A DNA stretch of 64,000 nucleotides from Heterohyrax brucei (GCA_028571685.1 CM053141.1:1550001-1614000); one strand, 5' to 3'; numbered from the stretch's first letter, positions 22,137 through 33,320 are shown. Made by a program: numbers and translations. Notes: generated from the sequence alone by a model not told the origin.

Positions 22137-22194
22137 TGTGTGCTTGTGTGCATAAGTACACATGTGTGCGTGTGTGTGTACGTGCATGCATTTA
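22137..22194. repeat. TG-rich microsatellite
   Basis: Imperfect (TG)n with CA and TA interruptions. Confidence 0.8.
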
Positions 22195-22663
22195 TCTCCT
22201 GAACACGGGTGCAGACTCAAGGGTAGATGTTTCGTTGTCACATAAGCTACTTCCTGTGAGATTAACAGTGGCTGCCACGCAACCCCTCAGCTCTTAGGCC
22301 ACTTAAGCGTTTGGGAGCTTCCCCAACACGCAGCGTTGTCACTTGGGCTGAGAAGTATGGGCCAGTGCAGGGCACACTGGTGTTGAGACTCTTTATCCTT
22401 TTCCAGGGATGAAAGACCTGCTGTCAGTAGCTGTGCAAGTCATTTCTCCCCTTGCACAGTCTGGTTTATTTTTGCCTTTGTTTGTAAGCCCATTCAAAGG
22501 GTTTAGAGCTTCCACAGCTATGACGCGTGGAGAGAGTCAGCACTCTTTAGGGACCACGTCATCCACAGCAGTGCTCAATGCCCAGGGCCCCCGGCAGGCA
22601 GACCGCCTTTGACTACCAAAGAGCTGTTCGGAACTGCAGGGGTTTGCTGCCTCTTCAACATTA
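22195..22663. other. Unassigned DNA
   Basis: Nothing recognised. Confidence 0.4.
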
Positions 22664-22715
22664 CTCTGTGTGTGTGTACATGTGTGTGCGTGTGTGTGTG
22701 TGTGTGGTGTGTATG
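22664..22715. repeat. (GT)n microsatellite
   Basis: GT repeats with few interruptions, just upstream of a long RTE copy. Confidence 0.88.
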
Positions 22716-22734
22716 CTCTTGAAACTGAAAAAAA

Positions 22735-24726
22735 TGAGAACAAGGCTGTGTGAGTGAAAGTGTGAACCTGAGTACATCCCGCCTGAGTGTAGAGACCGTC
22801 TCAACAACAGCTTCGAACACTAATGACAGAAGACCAGACAAGTTGTGGGATGACGTGGATGACATCACTCATGAAGAAAGCCAGAGGTCATTAAGATGAC
22901 AGGAGGGAAAGGAAAGACCTTAATGGATGTCAGAAGGGACCGTGAAACTTGGGTTTGAAGATCAGGCAGCTGAAGCTAAAGGAGGAGACGATGACATAAA
23001 AGAGCTGAACGACGATCTCTACGGGTGGCTCAGGGGGACAGAGGAAAGGGTCATAGTGATGCGTGCAAAGGCCTGGAGTTAAAAAACCAAGAGAGAAGAA
23101 CGTGCTCAGCATTTCTCCAGCTGAAAGAATCAGAGAATGAATTTAAGCCTCCAGTTGCAATATTGGATTCTACAGGGGAAATACTAAACAACACAGAAGA
23201 CATCCAAGAGGATAGAGGGGAATACCCAAAGTTGCTGTACCGAAAAGATTTGGTTGACATTCAGCTGTTTTATGAGACAGCACGTGATCAGGAACCTAGG
23301 CGGTAAAGCAGGACGTCCAAGCTGCTCTGCAGGCCCTGGCAGAAAACAAGGCTCCTGGAGCTGGTGGAGCACTGGCTGAGACAATTCAACAAGCAGATGC
23401 AGCACTAGGGAGGTTCACTCGCCTGTGCAAAGAAACTTGGAAAACAGCTACTTGACCAACTAACTGGATAAGATCCATATCTGTGGCTATATTCAAGAAA
23501 GGTAATCCAACCAAAGGGGGAAAATTATCAAACAATATCATTAATGCCACACACAAGGAGAATTCTGCTAAAGATCACTCAAAAGCAGCTGCAGCAGTCA
23601 TCAACGGGGAACTGCCGGAAGTTCAAGCTAGATTTAGATGAGGACATGGAACCGGGGGTATCATCGCTGATGTCAGAGGGATCCTGGCCCAAAGCAGAGA
23701 ATACCAGAAAGATCTCTGCCTGTGTTTTAATGAACTATCCTACGGCATTCAACTGTGTGTATCACAAATAATGGATAACATTGTGGAGAATGAGAATTCC
23801 AGAAAGCTTCATTGTGCTCATGAGGAACCTGTACATGGATCAAGAGGCCATTGTACAAACAGAACAAGGGGACACTGCCTGGTTTAAAGTCAGAAAAGGA
23901 ATGTGTCATGGTTGTGTTCTTTCACTAGCACTGGGGGAAGTTTATTAACAAACTGTGTCACACAGATGACAAAATCTTGCTAAAAGTGAAGAGGATTTGA
24001 AGCACTTACTAATGAACAAAGACCATAGCCTTCAGTACAGATTCTATATTAACATAAAGAAAACAAAAGTGTTCATAACTAGACCAATAAGCGACATCGT
24101 AATAAACAAAGATTGAGGCTCTCAATGATTTCATTTTACTTGGATCCATAATCAACACCCATGGAAGCAGCAGACAAGAAATCAAAAGATGCAGTGCACT
24201 GGGCAGATTATCTGCAAAAAGATCTTTCTAAAGAGCTGAAAAGCAAAGATAACACCTTGAAAAGTAAGATGTGTCTGACCCAAGCTTTGTTTTCAGTTAC
24301 TTAAAATGCATATGAAAACTGGACGATCAATAATGAAGACTGAAGATGAGTTGATATCTTTGAATTGTGGTGTTAGAGGAGAATGTTGAACTCTCCACGG
24401 ACTGCCAGAAGAACAAAGAGATCTGTCTTGGAAGAAGTGCAACCAGAGTGCTCCTTAGAAGTAAAGATGGAGAGGCTAGGCGTCATGTATTTTGGGCACA
24501 CTATCTGGAGGGATCGGTCCCTGGGGAGGGATACCATGCTGGGTAAAGTAGAGGTTAGGCAAAAAGGGAGATACGACCCTCAGTGAGACAGATGGACGCA
24601 GTGGCTGTGACAACGGCCCAAGCATGACGACAGTCATGGGGATGTCGTGGGACCAGGCAGTGTTTCCTTCTGTCGTGCATGGACTTCCTGTGGGTTGGAA
24701 CTCACTTGACAGCACATAACGACAAC
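22735..24726 (+). mobile_element. RTE copy, ~2 kb, linker to 3' end
   Basis: Longest contiguous RTE copy in the window. It covers the endonuclease-RT linker (frame 23025-23306 with 'CSAFLQLKESENEFKPP'), the RT domain (23350-24000: 'qkilpkitqkql' area at 23568, 'EDMEPGV', 'ENTRKISACVLMNY'), the C-terminal domain (24120-24586: 'NSPRTARRTKRSVLEEVQPE') and the tail 'ggttggaactcacttgacag'. The endonuclease is missing. Several stops and frameshifts separate these frames. About 40 bp of RT around the active site near 23950 appears deleted. Confidence 0.9.
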
Positions 24727-24775
24727 GTGTGTGCTTGTGTGTATATATACATATATGTATGTATATGTGTGTTTT
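24727..24775. repeat. TG/TA tract between RTE copies
   Basis: gtgtgtgcttgtgtgtatat followed by TA-rich and TG-rich steps, directly after one RTE tail and before the next RTE start. Confidence 0.85.
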
Positions 24776-26228
24776 GAAGGTACTGGCAAAAAAACAAGGC
24801 TCCAGGAAATGATGGGTTATTAACTGTGACATTTCAACAAACACATGCAGTGCTGGAAGTGCTCACATGTCTATGTCAAGAAATTTGGAAGACAGCTACC
24901 TGGCCAACTGACTGGAAAAGATCCATATTTATACCATTCCAAAGGAAGGTGATCCAAACGAATGCAGAAATTACCGAACAGTATTGTTAACGTCACATGC
25001 AAATAAAATTTCTAAAGGTCGTTCAAAAATAACTGCAACACCGTATTGACAATGAACTGCTGGAAACTCTAGCTGGATTCAGAAGAGGACGTGGAACTGG
25101 GGATATTATTGTGACATCAGATGAATCCTGACTGGAAGCAGAGAACACCAGAAAGATGTTCACCGGTGTTTCATTGACTATGCAAGGGCGTTGAACTGCG
25201 TGGATCATAGCAAATTATAGCTAATGTTATGGAGAATGGGAATTCCAGAACACTTAACTGTGCTTTTAAGGAATCTGTACAGGGATCAAGAGGCAGTCGT
25301 GTGAACAGAACGAGGGGCCACTGCATGGTTTAAAGTCAGGAAGGGTTTGCACCAGAGTTGTATCTTGTCACCATACCTTTTTAATCAGTACGCTAAGCAA
25401 GTAACCTGAGAAGCTGGGCTATATGAAGAAGAACGAGGCATCAGGATTGGAGGAAGCCTCATTAGCAACCTGCATTATACAGATGGCCCAACCTTGCTTG
25501 CTGGAAATAAAGAGGGTTTGAAACTACAGCCTTTAGTATGGATTACACCTCAGTATCAAGAAAAAAAATCCTCACAACTGGACCAGTGAGCAACATGTGA
25601 TAAATGGAAAAAGGATTGAGGTTGTCACGGATCTCATTTTACTTGGTTCCACAATCAATGCCCACGGAAGCAGCAGTCAAGAAATCAGAAGACACATTGC
25701 ATTGGGAAAATCTGCTGCAAAGGACCTCTTTAAAGTCTTGGAAAGTAAAGATGTCACTTTGAAGACTGAAGTGCACCTGACCCAAGCCATGGGCTTTTCA
25801 GTTGCATCATACGCATGTGAAAGCTGGATGATGAACAAAGAAGGCAGAAGAAAAATTGATGCCTTTGAGTTGTGGTGGAGAAGCACATTTCATGCACCAT
25901 GGACCGCCAAAAGAAGAAACAGATTTCTTCTGGAAGAAGTCCAACCAGGGTGCTCCTCGGAAGCAAAGATGGCAAGACTTCGTCTTACATACTTTGGATG
26001 TGTCATCAGGAGGCATGAGTCCCTGGAGAAGGACATCATACTTGGTGGAGTGGAGGGTCAGTGGAAAAGAAGAAGACCCTCAATGAGCTGGGTTGATACA
26101 GTGGCCGCAACAATGGGCTTAAGCATAAAAATGACTGTGGACATGGCACAAGACTGGGCAGTGTTTTGCTCTGTTGTGCACAGGGTTGTCGTGAGTGAGA
26201 ACTGACTCAATGGCACTTAACAGCAACA
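24776..26228 (+). mobile_element. RTE copy, RT domain to 3' end
   Basis: Second of two direct RTE copies. It begins with 'gaaggtactggcaaaaaaac' and 'tgacatttcaacaaacacat', runs through decayed RT (25020-25500), and ends with the tail 'gtgagtgagaactgactcaa' and 'cttaacagcaacaaca'. It overlaps in family position with the upstream copy, so the two are separate insertions or a duplication, not one element. Confidence 0.92.
25597..26205 (+). pseudogene. RTE ORF2 C-terminal remnant, 202 open codons
   Basis: The best-preserved coding remnant in the window. The frame reads uninterrupted through the RTE/BovB C-terminal region that follows the RT: 'EVVTDLILLGSTINAHGSSS' (about residues 8-27), 'ACESWMMNKEGRRKIDAFEL' (about 72-91), 'FGCVIRRHESLEKDIILGGV' (about 134-153) and 'DMAQDWAVFCSVVHRVV' near the end. 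The first codon is GTG and lies just after a frameshift relative to the RT, so it is an open segment and not a gene start. No active RT is linked to it. In intact relatives this part follows the polymerase; its precise role is not established by the sequence. Confidence 0.88.
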
Positions 26229-26365
26229 ACACATGTGCATGTGTGTGTGTGTGCGTGTGCATACATGTGTATGTATTTGTATGTAAGTGCATGTGTATGC
26301 CTGTGTGTTTATGTGCATATGTGTGTCTGTATGTGCATGCGTGTGCTTGTATGTATGTGCGTGGC
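26229..26365. repeat. TG-rich microsatellite after an RTE tail
   Basis: About 135 bp of TG, TA and CA steps starting directly after the CAA-rich RTE end. Confidence 0.9.
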
Positions 26366-27084
26366 ATTCAAACACTGAACTATCACGGTCCTTTATGATA
26401 CTTTGTTAGGATCCTGGAAGCACAGCAAGCCCATTGCACTTTGAAGCTCTGTGTCTCGTTTGTGGCGACCCTGTCGCAAATGATCCCACCTTCTATGCCC
26501 ATTTCTCGTGTGTTCTGTTTTGTTTTAAAATCTATGCAAGGATTGGCTTATTTCAAGATTGCTTAACGAGGAAATGACTGTCTGGAGGCATCGTCCGGAC
26601 AGGGAATTCATCAAACCCTTAGCGCACAGCCCGTCCGCCTGTTAGTGGAGGGGAAGCTCAGAGCCCCGCTGCAGGTGCTTGGCCTGGGAAGCAGTGATTC
26701 TGGTTCAAACGCCTTGGCAAGTGCGGAGCTGTGGTTTGGTTCATCTCTTGATTCGTTTGGATGGTGATTCTTTCTGAATGATGGAAAAATTACTTGGGGG
26801 AGGAAGGCAGCACAGCAGAGTGGGCTCTGGCAGCTTGTTTCTGTTGTATTTGCTCTGATGGCTGTTAAGTAGGAGGAGAAGGAAGCAGATTCAGTGGTAG
26901 AACTGTCACCTTCCATGTAGAAATTGAGGTTCAGCGCCTGGCCCAGACACCCCCTGAGCAGCCCCCTCGCACTTGCCAGTGGCGACCTGTGTGCTACCAT
27001 GGCGCTGAGAGGGTTTCAGCAGCTCTGTTGGTCTGAGATGGACTCTCTCACCTTCTGAAAACCAGTCAGCAAGAGCCCTGTGGG
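26366..27084. other. Unassigned DNA
   Basis: Nothing recognised. A 129-codon lower-strand frame (26611-27000) has no homology I can name. Confidence 0.4.
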
Positions 27085-27210
27085 TCACAGCAGTCCTGTC
27101 CGTGACTGGTCACAGGGATGGCACAGGGCCAGGTCTTGTTCTATTCTGCTGTGCACTGTGTCTCCGTGAGTTGGGGAAGGACGGGAACGGCAGCTAACAA
27201 CAGCAGATAG
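27085..27210 (+). mobile_element. RTE 3' end fragment
   Basis: 'gatggcacagggccaggtct', 'tgttctattctgctgtgcac', 'gtgtctccgtgagttgg' and a CAACAGCAG end match the last ~120 bp of RTE. Confidence 0.7.
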
Positions 27211-27444
27211 GAGCGGACAGGCGTGAGGATCACGAAGCGCATATTAAGGCAGCGGAGACGGAGAGCACCCAGCATGTGGGAGAGCACCCAGCGTGTGGGA
27301 GCACGGATGTCGTGGGCATGTGCGTAGGTCTTGTTAAACAGTGGAGGGACAGTTAATCTGAGACCAGCCTTCTACTTCTCTTTTGCTCCTAATTTTATCT
27401 CTTTTATGAATAAAATTTATGTGGAAAATCTTCTCTAGTTTTAG

Positions 27445-27528
27445 AAGGAAAACATTTTCAGATTTGAACTACCAACTTTTCTGTTAGCAGTCTCAGCACT
27501 TAACCACTACACCACCAGGGTCCATAGT
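27445..27528 (-). mobile_element. AfroSINE head fragment, inverted
   Basis: 'gatttgaactaccaactttt' and 'cacttaaccactacaccacc' then 'agggtcc': complement of the tRNA-like head only. Confidence 0.78.
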
Positions 27529-29282
27529 TTCCGAAGAAAAAATTTTCACTTTCCACTTATAATTGTCACTCTGTATTCTTCTCTATGTCTCTTCCTCTTC
27601 CAGGAGCTCCTAACGTGTTCACCCTGGTTCTTCAGAGTTCACAGCCCCACCCTTCCCCCACAGCATGAGACCCCAGACTTCTCTCTGAGCTGATGGGCAA
27701 CCGGTGGCACCGGCCCTTCCTGAGGCTCCTGCTACCACCTCTGCTCCTGCTTTTAGCAGGAGAGACAAGACCTTAACGGAGGTGCTTGCTTTCACACACG
27801 TGATTGAAAACTCTTTAAACGGAAAGAACGAGCTCCCCAGGATTTTTAGTTCAAAGAACTGGCCAGCTGCTGTCAGCAGCGGCACAGTAGCAGGATGCCA
27901 GGTGGGGTGACCTGGTGGCTGGGCCACGTGGGTGGTGGACAGCAGTGACAAGGGGCAGAAGCTGCTCCTCCACCCCAGCTTGACGTACTAGAGCTGATGC
28001 GTTGTCACCCTTAAGCTGCCCGCAGGACGTGAAGTCTAGCGGTGAGCTGGAAATGAGCTGCAGTGTGGCCAGCACCCCTTTAAATTGGGGCCAGAGAGTG
28101 CTTGCTTTGATTTGCAGCTTTGGATGGGTGTGCATGTACCTGTGTCTGTGATCTTCCGTGAGAAATGGTCATTGCTCTCGGGTCTTGCTTAATTCCTTGG
28201 TATTGGGAGGTCAGTTTGTTTTGGCGTCTACGTCTCCCATCAGGGCCCCTAATCAGAGGTTATGTGCCTGGAACGCTCTCTGATAGTGGAGGCTGGGACC
28301 TGGGGCTCTCCTGTCTCCACTGCATTCTCCTCGTCAGAGTCTCCCTCCTTCCCTTTGCTCTGTCCTACTCACGTTGGGGCAGCAGAGGCACCTGGTCAAC
28401 CCCACTGCTATGTTTCTGGAAGGAAGGGAATGACATCCGTTACCGGTGACTCAGAGAGGAGTGTGCAGACACCCAGCCCTGAACCGGCTGAGGGTGACCC
28501 TCTGGCTATTGAGGACCAGTTCCCGCTAGCAAAGCTCACCTTATTCTGCCTTCTCTGTGTTAGCAGAGTGTTGTTCCACCCACTGTCTGTGTGTGAGTTG
28601 TGTCTTTGTTGGTGACCTTGAACTCTAGCTCCTCACTCGGCAAAATAGAAGGGCTGCTGCTGCTGCTGTATCTTTAGCGGATGGGGCCACCAGCAGCCCT
28701 CAGCAGGCCCCCTATCTCAGCCTGCACAACCACCTGCGCTGCCCAGAGTTAGACTTAGTAGGTACACAAAGCATCTGCCATGCAGCGCTGCCCGTCAAAC
28801 GGCTGTCCTCTCACAAAGCCTAATTCAGAGTGTGGCATCATCGCCGAACCCATCGCCGGTGACACGCGCTGAGCAGTGGAGGAGCTCGCCCTTGCTCCAG
28901 GTCAAGTGCGGACACCATCTGGGGCCATCCCCAGAGACTTGACTTTGGCAGGCTCTCTGACAGTGGCTGTTGCAGTGCTGCAGTGGAAGGAAGAGCCCCA
29001 GGCTGCTCAGCAGGTGGGAGACCGGGTCTTAGGTTAGCTGGGAAGAAGGTCAAGGAAGAAGGCCCACCTCCTGATGTCTCTGTAGTGTTCCGGCACTTGG
29101 CGAGCAAGTCAGCAGGGGACTGATGGGGAGTGTCAGCAAGGTTTGGAGCCACATATCAGGGCATCTCTGTCTGCCCTGGGGTAGTGATTTCTTCTGTAGA
29201 CCTACATATAGAGACTGAGTTGTGGCTTGGTTGTTTAAACGAGGATAGAGGAAACAGTGGAGACAAATGTGCGACCACCATC
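27529..29282. other. Unassigned DNA, 1.75 kb
   Basis: GC-moderate DNA without a named repeat. A short (GCT)n run lies at about 28657-28672. No convincing exon structure. Confidence 0.4.
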
Positions 29283-29465
29283 TGTTTTGGACCAAATTAT
29301 GTTCCCCTCAAAGAAATATGGAGGTCCTGACCCCTGACCCTCTAAACATGAACCTGCTTGCAAATAGGAGTTTGCTTCGGTTTCGTCACTGAGGATGTGA
29401 AGGAGGCAGTGGGTGCTCAGCCTAGCTGCTGCCAAGCTGCATCTTCTGAAAAGAGCGGGAGGGGA
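29283..29465 (+). mobile_element. Possible MLT1-type LTR 5' part
   Basis: 'ggaccaaattatgttcccct', 'aatatggaggtcctgaccc' follow the MLT1/MaLR start. Broken off by RTE-like sequence. Confidence 0.45.
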
Positions 29466-29690
29466 CACTGGAAGACTAATTGTTGGAGAAAGACATCGTG
29501 GCTGGCAAAGGAGAGAGTCAACAGAAGTGCGGGAAACAGACAGATCAACACAAAACTGACCAAATGGCCTCGAGTGTACCGGGGGTGACAGAGACGGTGC
29601 AGGACGGGGCACTGTTTTATCCTGTTGTGTACGAGGTCACCAGGAGTCGGAGCTGACTCAGCGGCGGCCAACAGTGAGAACGATGTCGTC
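29466..29690 (+). mobile_element. RTE 3' end fragment, diverged
   Basis: 'ttgttggagaaagacatcgt', 'ggcaaaggagagagtcaaca', 'cactgttttatcctgttgtg', 'gagtcggagctgactcagcg': the last ~220 bp of RTE. Confidence 0.7.
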
Positions 29691-30193
29691 CTCTTTCTTT
29701 GCTTCACCCCACAACCATTCTGTGAGTCTCTTACTTGCTGGTCCCTGGGTTTGGTGACGGGAAGCCCGAATTCATGGGCAGAGTCCCTGTCATTGTAGTA
29801 CTCCCTGAGACTGAAGGAGGAATCGGCCCCTGAACAGATAACTGAAAGTCCTGCTTGAGCCCGCACTGTACAGCGTCACTGGGGGAAACTCCACCGAGAC
29901 TCCTCTCTCTGCCCAAATACCCGGGAAGGGGTGGCAGTTGGCTGGGAAAAGACCCCCAGACAAGGGCTGAGCAAAGCAAGAGAGGACAGAAGCGTCCTGG
30001 ATCGTGCGGGGCGCGTGCTGGAAGCCCTGGAGACAAGACTGGAGAGCAAGGTCACGAGCAGCCTGCAGAAGGCTGCGGGCGTCGCTTCTCACTCCCACAG
30101 ACTGCCCGCATCTCTGCTGGTTTCTGTTATGCCCACGGAACCTCCTCATGTGAGACTCTCAGTGCTGCCGCACATTCAGCAACCTGAGCAGCT
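29691..30193. other. Unassigned DNA
   Basis: Nothing recognised. Confidence 0.4.
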
Positions 30194-30366
30194 CTCTTGT
30201 TGTTGTTGTTGTTGCTAAACCAGCTGCTGTTGAGTCAATTCCGACTCACAGTGACCCAAGAGGACCAACGAGAACTGCCCCACAGTGTTTCCGAAGAGCG
30301 CCTGGGGAAGTCGAGCTTCCAGCCCTGTGGTCGGCAGCGTAGCTCATGCGCTAGACCATCAGGGTT
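30194..30366 (-). mobile_element. AfroSINE, inverted
   Basis: Starts with a (TTG)n tract, then 'ctgttgagtcaattccgact' and 'agaactgccccacagtgttt', ending near 'gctagaccatcagggtt'. Confidence 0.82.
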
Positions 30367-30680
30367 TGCTTGTGGTTGCTAGGAGCCGTCAAGTTAGTCC
30401 AGACTCATGGCAACCCTGTGTGCAACAGAACAGAATGCTGCCTGGGACTGTGACACCCTCACGGTCATTGCTAGGTGTGAGCCTGTTGTTACAGCCGCTG
30501 TGGTAGTCCGTCTCACTGAGCGCCTTCTCCTTTTTCACTGACTCTACTGAGCATGATGTCTTTCTCTAGGAAAGTGTCCCTCCTGCTCACATGTCGAAAA
30601 TAGGTGACACATATGTTTTGCCATCCTCATTTCTAAGGAGCGTTCTGATGGTACTTAATTTGGCTTTGAGGAGATTCATA
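30367..30680 (-). mobile_element. RTE 3' fragment, inverted
   Basis: 'gttgctaggagccgtcaagt', 'tgtgtgcaacagaacagaat', 'gtccgtctcactgagcgcct', 'agcatgatgtctttctctag' are complements of the RTE end. Abuts the SINE before it. Confidence 0.8.
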
Positions 30681-30732
30681 AAATCTAAACATTCAGCCAC
30701 ATCCTGTACCAAGTGAATCAGTTAAGGGAAAC

Positions 30733-30900
30733 CCAGGAAACCCTGGTGGCAGAGCAGGTAAGTGCTACGACTGCTACCAAAAGGTCGGCAGTTCAAATCC
30801 ACCAGATGCTCCTGGGAAACTCTGGGGGGCAGTTCTACTCTGTCCTGTAGGGTCACTAGGAGTTGGAATCGACTTGATGGCAGTGGCTTGGTAGTTTTTT
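30733..30900 (+). mobile_element. AfroSINE
   Basis: Near-textbook copy: 'aaaccctggtggcagagcag', 'aaaaggtcggcagttcaaat', 'gggcagttctactctgtcc', 'ggagttggaatcgacttgat', then 'ggcttggtagtttttt'. Confidence 0.93.
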
Positions 30901-30924
30901 AGGCACCAATCTCTCAAAGCTTCC

Positions 30925-31125
30925 TAACCAGTGGCTGTTGCCTGTGACTCATGGAGGTCCCATGGGAGCCAAAGCAGAACTGTGTCCCTCAGGGGATTCG
31001 TGGCTATGACCTTTTGGAAGTGCACCTCCAGATCTTTCTTTCAAAGAACCACTGGGGAGATGCATACTGCAGCCTTTGGGTTTGCAGCCAAGTGTGTTAA
31101 GTGTTTGTGACACCCACGGACTTTG
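30925..31125 (-). mobile_element. AfroSINE, long subfamily, inverted
   Basis: 'cctgtgactcatggaggtcc', 'gcagaactgtgtccctcagg', 'ccagatctttctttcaaaga' and 'ggtttgcagccaagtgtgtt' follow the inverted long-subfamily order. Confidence 0.65.
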
Positions 31126-31839
31126 TGACCTCTTCCTAGGTGGTCACAGTATTCAGCCCAGGTTGAAAAACATGTTATTTCCATGGTATCTCAGGAAGGT
31201 AATAAAGGTAGATTCTGGGTGCCATTTAACTCACCTCTGAAGTCACAAGTTTTCCTCATGGTGGCGGTGCTCACCATGTGGTGTGCCAAAGTTTACAGCA
31301 TCTTGTCAAAGTCAGACGCGAATTTATCATCAGTCAGAGGAAGAATGCACTGCAGTGCAACTGTCCCATGGTCCTTTTGTCAAAGGCTCTCAAAATCTTC
31401 CCTGGGAAATCCACTTGTAGAGACACTGGCAGGTGTGAACACTTAGCCCAAGAATCATTTCACAGGTGGTCCACTTGTCCACCCATAACTCAGCACCTGA
31501 CTCCACACTCCCCCACCATCAGCACTACCTGACATTCCTTAGTGACCTTCTGCCCTGGTACTTGCAAGCTAGTATTTCTTCTATTCTGTCTTAGAAACTA
31601 GACCACTCGTTTGTGAACTGTGTGACTCCAAAGTCCGGTCACTGATTAAATAAGCAGATGGGAATCCCAGTAGTTCTCTGCAGACCAGCTGGGTCCTGGA
31701 CTCCTAAAGCACATTCCTTGTTCATGCTTCTTCATTGCTTTGCCTGTGTCCAGTGGTCACGGAAATGAGGGTGGCTTTGGGAGCCACCAACAGTCTTTTT
31801 TGAGCCAAGTCTGAGAAATGAGTCGTTGGGTGTCTCTCT
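31126..31839. other. Unassigned DNA
   Basis: Nothing recognised. Confidence 0.4.
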
Positions 31840-31965
31840 CCATGCCGTCCATCCGTCCATCCTTCCGACCATCCACCAGTCCATCCGTCTGTCCATCCAT
31901 TGTCTGTCTAGCACCGGTATCTCTCCATCTATCATCTGTCCATCACCAGTCTATTTGTCCATCAC
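31840..31965. repeat. Tetranucleotide-type (CCAT/CCGT)n microsatellite
   Basis: Repeated tccatccg/tccatcac units, imperfect. Confidence 0.8.
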
Positions 31966-32344
31966 CATGAGCCCTAGTGTCGTGGGAAGTAGCAGACACT
32001 GGAGGTCCTTCCATCTGGGCCGGAATCCCTGGCTGCGTGGTTCAGCTGTGCACCCCAAGTCCTCACCTCTTAGGGCCCCCTTCCTTATCTTCAGGTGGGG
32101 ACTATAACACCACTGGCATGCTAGTTTGTACAGAATGTCAGCCACAGACCTAGGGCTTTAAAATGTTAGTGTCCACTTCTAGCAAGGTCCAACTGTGTAT
32201 ACGGCGTCAGTGCTACAAGCTAGGTCTGGGGGGTGCTTCAGCTTCAGCTCAAAGACACACATGTTTATTGAACAGCTACTGTACCTCAGGCACTGTGCTA
32301 GCCTCAGGAAGACAAGAAAGGGGTCCTTAACTCCAAGGGGCTCA
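31966..32344. other. Unassigned DNA
   Basis: Nothing recognised. Confidence 0.4.
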
Positions 32345-32382
32345 CTAGGGAGGAAGGGAGAGAGGGAGGGAGGAAGGAAATA
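32345..32382. repeat. GGGA/GGAA purine tract
   Basis: Pure purine run of GGGA and GGAA tetranucleotides. Confidence 0.75.
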
Positions 32383-32515
32383 AAAGATACCAAGCACTCT
32401 GCCATCGAGTCTTTCCAACTTGTGACCTGGTAGGACAGAGTAGAACTGCCACGGAGTTTCCATGGAGCACTTAGCAGATTCAGACTGTTGATGTTTTGGT
32501 TAGCCGCTATAGCCC
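32383..32515 (-). mobile_element. AfroSINE, inverted
   Basis: 'ctgccatcgagtctttccaa', 'ggacagagtagaactgccac', 'ttggttagccgctatagcc'. The purine tract sits at its tail side. Confidence 0.82.
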
Positions 32516-32529
32516 TGGTTCTAGTAGAA

Positions 32530-32672
32530 GTAGATAGAGATATGGCCACACATGACCAACCAACCAACAAGAACCAAACCCATTTCTTCCGAGACTCATT
32601 TGGGTAGATGTAAACCACTAACTTCAGCCAGCAGCTTGGTGCTTTAACCGTTTGCATCACTGAAGGACTCCT
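32530..32672 (-). mobile_element. AfroSINE fragment, inverted
   Basis: 'accaaacccatttcttccga', 'cagccagcagcttggtgctt' and 'taaccgtttgcatcactgaa' indicate an inverted head; the body is largely lost. Confidence 0.55.
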
Positions 32673-33200
32673 TCTCTCACTTTCTCTGTCTCTATGTCTT
32701 TTTTCTTTCTCTGTCTACCTGTCTGTCTGTCCCAACAAGACTTACAGCGCAGGATCTTCTGATACCATGACCCCAGGGTAATTAGATAATTACCCTGGGT
32801 GTTGGCTAACGGCCCCACTGCAGCAGGTATTCTATAACCCGAGAAACAGTGGCTTTGAGCCTTACACGATGGCTCTGGGGAACTTCCATAAGCAACTGCC
32901 ATGTGAGCAAGCAAGATGCAGAGACAGCTCACGGATAGACTTTCTGCAAGGCAGTGACAGAGACTTTCATTGTAGTGTGCATTTGCGTAAGGAGCCTGTC
33001 TGCGTGGGTATGACAGCCTTCTGCGAACAAGCCTGGGGCTGTGTGGGTAGATGCAGACACTTGGGTGTCCACAGAAACTCGTGGGGACTGAGCGGGCTGG
33101 AGGAGAGTCGGGAGCGGTGCGGAGTGCCGCACGCGAACAAGGAGTCCTGGGTGGGAAATCACGGGTGGGTGAGGTTCGCCAGGAGATGCGGTCTCTCTTC
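32673..33200. other. Unassigned DNA with a palindrome and an open frame
   Basis: Contains the 28-bp palindrome at 32772-32799. A lower-strand 181-codon frame (32657-33202) starts with a true ATG, is arginine- and serine-rich, and shows no domain that I recognise. Its 3' end runs into a SINE. Confidence 0.45.
32772..32799. repeat. Perfect palindrome, 13-bp arms
   Basis: cccagggtaatta, two-base spacer GA, then its exact reverse complement. Contains TAATTA core in both arms. Confidence 0.97.
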
Positions 33201-33320
33201 ATTTATTTGCTGAGAAACATATATACATTATAGACTTAACATGGGATATAATTATTGTTTTATTGCTTAACTTTTTTTAAAACACAGCATTAGAAATAGC
33301 TTTCCATGTCATTAAAGTTC
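33201..33320 (-). mobile_element. L1M 3'-UTR remnant, inverted
   Basis: 'atgggatataattattgttt', 'attgcttaactttttttaaa', 'agctttccatgtcattaaa' match the inverted 3' UTR pattern of old L1M elements. Confidence 0.5.

Noticed and set aside
29417..29866. 149-codon lower-strand frame
   Set aside because: Largely antisense of an RTE end.
32772..32799. Similarity of cagggtaat to half of a homing-endonuclease site
   Set aside because: Only nine bases; no endonuclease gene or intron context.
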